NCBI GenBank assembly: GCA_029862725.1
Contig: JAOTWT010000015.1
Location: 1-17,107 of the forward strand
Length of the DNA stretch: 17,107 nucleotides
DNA from: Acidobacteriota bacterium
GTDB lineage: Bacteria > Acidobacteriota > Blastocatellia > Pyrinomonadales > Pyrinomonadaceae
Direction: 5' to 3'
How positions within the stretch are numbered: the first letter of the stretch is position 1; every line of letters begins with the position of its first letter. A program made the position numbers and the translations under genes. Under the pieces are notes generated by a model. It saw only the letters and a program-made list of their open reading frames with translations, ran no database searches and was not told the origin of the DNA. This document shows, one piece after another, positions 14,356-17,107 of the stretch.

Positions 14356-15216
14356 ATGGCCTATTTAAAACCAGACAGACCCGAGAAGGTTTACGTCCCT
14401 GCGCTGAGGAAAGCAAAGAAAAAAGGGAAAAAGCTGGTTTGCCTGACAGCCTACGATTACCCGACGGCGAGGATTGTCGATGAGGCTGGAGTCGACATCA
14501 TCCTCGTCGGAGACAGCATCGGAAACGTAATCCACGGCTACGGAAATACAATTCCAGTGACATTGGAAGAAATTGTCTCGGCGACCAAGGCGGTCAACCG
14601 CGGTTCCAGCAGAGCGCTCATTGTTTCCGACATGCCCTACGGGAGCTATCACATCAACGAGGACGAAACCGTCGCGAATGCGCTCGAGCTGATGAAACAC
14701 GGGGGCGCCGAAGCAGTCAAACTCGAGGGCGGGCGCAACCGTGTAAAGCTTGTAAAACGAATCGTCGACGAGGAAATCCCGGTAATGGCACATATCGGGC
14801 TGACACCTCAATCGGTCCACAAGCTGGGCGGTTACAGAGTTCAGGGGAAAACCAACGAGGCTGCGCAAGCGTTGATTGACGATGCCAAAATGCTTCAGGA
14901 CGCCGGTGCTTTTGCAATCGTGCTGGAACTTGTACCACGCGAAATTGCGGAGATGGTAACGAATGCGCTTGAGATTTCAACAGTTGGGATCGGTGCCGGA
15001 GCAGTTTGCGACATACAGGTCCTCGTACTGCATGATCTTGTCGGATTAACCTTTGGGCGCTTGCCGCGGTTTGTGCGCCAATATGCGGATCTCAGAACAA
15101 AGATGACTGAAGCCGTTCAGGCATGGATGGATGACGTCAAGAGCGGCGAGTACCCCAACGATGACGAGTCTTACGGCCTTCCCGATGCGGTTGACATCGA
15201 GGAGCTGCAAAGTTAG
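14356..15216 (+). CDS. panB: 3-methyl-2-oxobutanoate hydroxymethyltransferase
   Basis: Ketopantoate hydroxymethyltransferase: alpha-ketoisovalerate plus 5,10-methylene-tetrahydrofolate gives ketopantoate, the first committed step to pantothenate. TIM-barrel protein of 286 residues. Visible are TAYDYPTA (31-38), metal ligands Asp53 in DSIGN and Asp92 in DMPYGSY, Lys122 and Glu124 in VKLEGG, HIGLTPQSV with LGGYRVQG, the catalytic-base region VLELVP (Glu191) and TVGIGAG. These match E. coli Asp45, Asp84, Lys112, Glu114 and Glu181. The N-terminus (about 20 Lys/Arg-rich residues before the barrel) and a C-terminal tail of acidic residues make it slightly longer than the roughly 264-residue E. coli enzyme. 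No strong Shine-Dalgarno precedes ATG 14356. panC follows after 10 bases. Confidence 0.96.
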   Translation: MAYLKPDRPEKVYVPALRKAKKKGKKLVCLTAYDYPTARIVDEAGVDIILVGDSIGNVIHGYGNTIPVTLEEIVSATKAVNRGSSRALIVSDMPYGSYHINEDETVANALELMKHGGAEAVKLEGGRNRVKLVKRIVDEEIPVMAHIGLTPQSVHKLGGYRVQGKTNEAAQALIDDAKMLQDAGAFAIVLELVPREIAEMVTNALEISTVGIGAGAVCDIQVLVLHDLVGLTFGRLPRFVRQYADLRTKMTEAVQAWMDDVKSGEYPNDDESYGLPDAVDIEELQS

Positions 15217-15226
15217 CACGAAGAGC

Positions 15227-16081
15227 ATGGAGATTATCAACAGGCGTCAACGAATGTTCTCCCTCTCGCGGCAACTCCGCCGCGAGGAAAAGGTGATTGG
15301 GCTTGTCCCAACGATGGGTGCGCTTCATGAAGGACACCTGAGCCTGATCAAAAAGGCAAGGCAGATGTGCGACGTCGTCATCGTCTCGATTTTTGTAAAC
15401 CCCGCGCAATTCAACGAGCGTTCCGACTTCGAGAATTATCCGCGGGATCTGACTGCCGACACTTCGATACTCGCGAATCTCCATGTCGACTACGTGTTTG
15501 CACCCGCCCCAGATGAGATTTACCCCGAAAATTTTTCAACCTATGTAACAGTTGACGATCTCTCGATAAAACTTGAGGGGGCCTCAAGACCGGGTCATTT
15601 TCGGGGTGTCTCGACAGTGGTCACCATACTTTTTAATACAGTTCGTCCTGATTTCGGATTTTTCGGACAAAAGGACGCCCAGCAAGTGGCGATTATTCAG
15701 AGACTTACGCGTGATCTGGGATTTGAGACCGAGATCGTCGTGATGCCGATCGTCCGGGAAGAAAACGGTCTCGCAATGTCTTCTCGCAACGATCTTTTGA
15801 CGCCCGAGCAGAGATCCGCGGCGGCCGTAATGCACCAATCGCTCGAGGAAGGACGTGGACTTGCCGAATCGGGCGAATCAAATGCTTCGGAAATCGCCGA
15901 AATCGTGCGCGGGACGATCGAGAAAGAACCTCAGGCCGCGATCGATTATGTCGCTGTCGTCGACAACGAGACTCTGGAACCAATCGACCGGTTATCTGGA
16001 AGTGTTGCATTGGTTGCGGTTGCGGTTCGTTTTGGCAACGTGAGGTTGATAGATAACATCGTATTGGGTGACTCCGACTGA
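15227..16081 (+). CDS. panC: Pantothenate synthetase (pantoate-beta-alanine ligase)
   Basis: PanC joins pantoate and beta-alanine using ATP, the last step to pantothenate, in the cytosol. From ATG 15227 the protein has 284 residues, close to the family norm. Motifs in order: LVPTMGALHEGH (26-37, the HxGH nucleotidyltransferase site, His34 and His37), FVNPAQF, ENYPRDLTAD, FAPAPDEIYP, GASRPGHFRGV (pantoate and ATP binding), PDFGFFGQKDAQQ (Lys149-Asp150) and MSSRN (184-188, KMSKS-like). The frame is open back to 15131, but those residues overlap panB and are not family-like; ATG 15227 aligns with the E. coli start. Only 10 bases separate it from panB, so co-transcription is very likely. The gene after it starts 55 bases later with its own ribosome binding site. 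Confidence 0.96.
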   Translation: MEIINRRQRMFSLSRQLRREEKVIGLVPTMGALHEGHLSLIKKARQMCDVVIVSIFVNPAQFNERSDFENYPRDLTADTSILANLHVDYVFAPAPDEIYPENFSTYVTVDDLSIKLEGASRPGHFRGVSTVVTILFNTVRPDFGFFGQKDAQQVAIIQRLTRDLGFETEIVVMPIVREENGLAMSSRNDLLTPEQRSAAAVMHQSLEEGRGLAESGESNASEIAEIVRGTIEKEPQAAIDYVAVVDNETLEPIDRLSGSVALVAVAVRFGNVRLIDNIVLGDSD

Positions 16082-16136
16082 TTTGGAACCAAAGTTGCTG
16101 GATATTGTTTAGGAGTCTTCGGACAGGAGAAAAACG

Positions 16137-16655
16137 ATGAAAACAGCCAGATTGATGCTTGTCTCAATATGCCTTTTGTTTGCTATGACATTGAGTGTGT
16201 CGGCTCAAAAGATCGTTTTTACTTCTCTTGAAGGAGATTTGATCGATGTCGAGGCTCAGGCAGATAAGGTCGTCGTAATGGCGATCGGAGCGAGCTGGCT
16301 GCCGCTCTCGAATGATCAGGCGGATACGGTTAATAAACTCGCCACGAAATATGCGGGCCGCGACGATATCGTTTTTTATTTTATTACAACCGATTCCGAA
16401 TCGGCGAAATCCAAGAACTATGCAAGCAACGACGACATTCGCAAGTTTGTCGATCGTAACAGGCTAAACGTAACGATTCTAAGAGATAACGAAGGTCAGA
16501 ACTCGATATCGAAATACCAGCTCGAAGAACTGCCGGCATTTATCATTCTCGATAAACAAGGCAAGCCGGATGGCCAGCCAATTACCGGCATCGATCCGTT
16601 TAGCGAGGTTGACACCGCTGAAATCGTCTCAAAACGCATCGATAGGCTCTTGTGA
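16137..16655 (+). CDS. Exported thioredoxin-fold protein lacking CxxC
   Basis: A 172-residue exported protein with a signal peptide (1-23, ending SVSA). The fold follows the TlpA/ResA pattern: a hydrophobic strand VVVMAIGASW, a helix, FYFITTDSES, then the cis-proline region LEELPAFIILDKQGK (Pro133). The active-site WCxxC is replaced by WLPLS (54-58); neither cysteine is present, so it cannot do thiol-disulfide exchange in the usual way. It may be a binding or chaperone-like member. AGGAG at 16125-16129, 7 bases upstream, supports ATG 16137. The gene follows panC by 55 bases and could be read with it, or separately. Its stop directly abuts the stop of the convergent membrane-protein gene. Function unknown. 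Confidence 0.75.
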   Translation: MKTARLMLVSICLLFAMTLSVSAQKIVFTSLEGDLIDVEAQADKVVVMAIGASWLPLSNDQADTVNKLATKYAGRDDIVFYFITTDSESAKSKNYASNDDIRKFVDRNRLNVTILRDNEGQNSISKYQLEELPAFIILDKQGKPDGQPITGIDPFSEVDTAEIVSKRIDRLL

Positions 16656-17107
16656 TTACGAAACTGGTTTCTTTCGTTCACTCTTTGGAACAGCCGCGAC
16701 AGCTTTTTGCTCGCCATGCGCCGGAATACCCTTTATAAGGATGAGATAGGCCAACTCTACGAACAAGAGCGAGGCAAACACCAACGCCCCCGAGGCGAAA
16801 TATTCGTCCGGGAGCGCGAGGGTCAGTTCCCAGACATACCCGTTCAAAACCCACAACACGACGCCGGCCACCGCAAAATAAAACACCGAACCGAGCCAGT
16901 AAACTCTCAATGATAAGACCGCGATCCTGACGCACTCGCCGATCCCAAAAATAAGCAGGATCCCAATCGACGAATAAAGCAATCCTTCCTTAAGAGGCGG
17001 AAGCGCGTTTATCAGCGGCTCCGGCATTGCGAACCAAATTCCCCCGGCCATCAAAAACGTGATTCCGTAAAGAAATCCAAGGGTCTGTGCGAAATGGGCA
17101 ACTCTCA
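16656..17107 (-). CDS. Four-helix integral membrane protein (start at window edge)
   Basis: The frame is open from TAA 16658-16656 to the right edge, about 150 residues. The last two bases read TG on the minus strand, directly before AGA GTT GCC CAT, so the start may be an ATG, GTG or TTG completed by the next base outside the window. Four hydrophobic segments can be seen: one near the start (TLGFLYGITFLMAGGIWFAM), YSSIGILLIFGIGECVRIAV, VYWLGSVFYFAVAGVVLWVL and FASGALVFASLLFVELAYLI. A basic cytoplasmic-type tail (KSERKKPVS) ends the protein. I do not recognise the family or any catalytic motif. It overlaps nothing and meets the thioredoxin-fold gene stop to stop. Confidence 0.7.
   Translation of the reverse strand, partial: RVAHFAQTLGFLYGITFLMAGGIWFAMPEPLINALPPLKEGLLYSSIGILLIFGIGECVRIAVLSLRVYWLGSVFYFAVAGVVLWVLNGYVWELTLALPDEYFASGALVFASLLFVELAYLILIKGIPAHGEQKAVAAVPKSERKKPVS

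Noticed and set aside
14365..14868. Antisense 167-codon frame over panB
   Set aside because: panB is unambiguous here; the antisense product has no recognisable feature.
15131..15226. 32-residue N-terminal extension of PanC
   Set aside because: It overlaps the end of panB and does not resemble PanC; ATG 15227 matches the family start.

Overview
The window looks like chromosomal core DNA of an Acidobacteriota bacterium, probably of the Blastocatellia/Pyrinomonadaceae type. This is an inference. It rests on a secreted VWFA protein of the acidobacterial type, a phosphoglucose isomerase resembling the C-terminal half of transaldolase-isomerase fusions, a mid-range base composition, and many secreted proteins of unknown role. 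I see no rRNA, tRNA, CRISPR array, insertion sequence or prophage.

Layout. Positions 1-2116 (minus strand) hold the start of an ACAD11-like acyl-CoA dehydrogenase behind a pgi gene. Positions 2365-4334 (plus) hold an SPFH/Band-7 lipoprotein, a small one-helix membrane protein and an exported TPR protein. Positions 4335-4801 are non-coding and carry a cluster of strong hairpins around a perfect 38-bp palindrome. Positions 4802-8475 (minus) hold rarA/mgsA, a myo-inositol-1-phosphate synthase and an ACAD10/11-type APH-fold kinase. Positions 8522-9469 (plus) encode a secreted NodB-type deacetylase. A strong promoter and a hairpin-rich leader then precede a secreted protein with a LecA-like C-terminal domain (9732-10529), followed by a VWFA protein (10671-11924); each of these two ends at an intrinsic terminator. 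A Schlafen/AlbA_2-GHKL protein runs on the minus strand (12012-13304 or a little longer). Positions 13761-16081 are a folK-panB-panC cluster for folate and pantothenate/CoA precursors. The window ends with a secreted thioredoxin-fold protein lacking the CxxC cysteines, and a convergent four-helix membrane protein that runs off the right edge.

How genes may work together. folK, panB and panC supply hydroxymethyl-dihydropterin pyrophosphate and pantothenate. Pgi and inositol-phosphate synthase both draw on glucose-6-phosphate. The kinase at 7432-8475 and the dehydrogenase at 1-379 correspond to the two halves of mammalian ACAD11, which handles 4-hydroxyacyl-CoAs by phosphorylation and elimination. 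Here they are separate genes about 7 kb apart on the same strand.

Most unusual non-coding signals: (1) hairpins at 4593-4716 that look like a REP/BIME-type element; (2) a degenerate TAACTGA-AATTGG repeat family at gene boundaries between 4.3 and 7.3 kb that supplies the stop codons of three genes; (3) a structured leader ahead of the LecA-like gene; (4) two interleaved inverted repeats at 9489-9532. I found no clear new multi-gene defence or mobile system. The nearest candidates for new biology are the hairpin/repeat elements, the structured leader and the two split ACAD11 activities.
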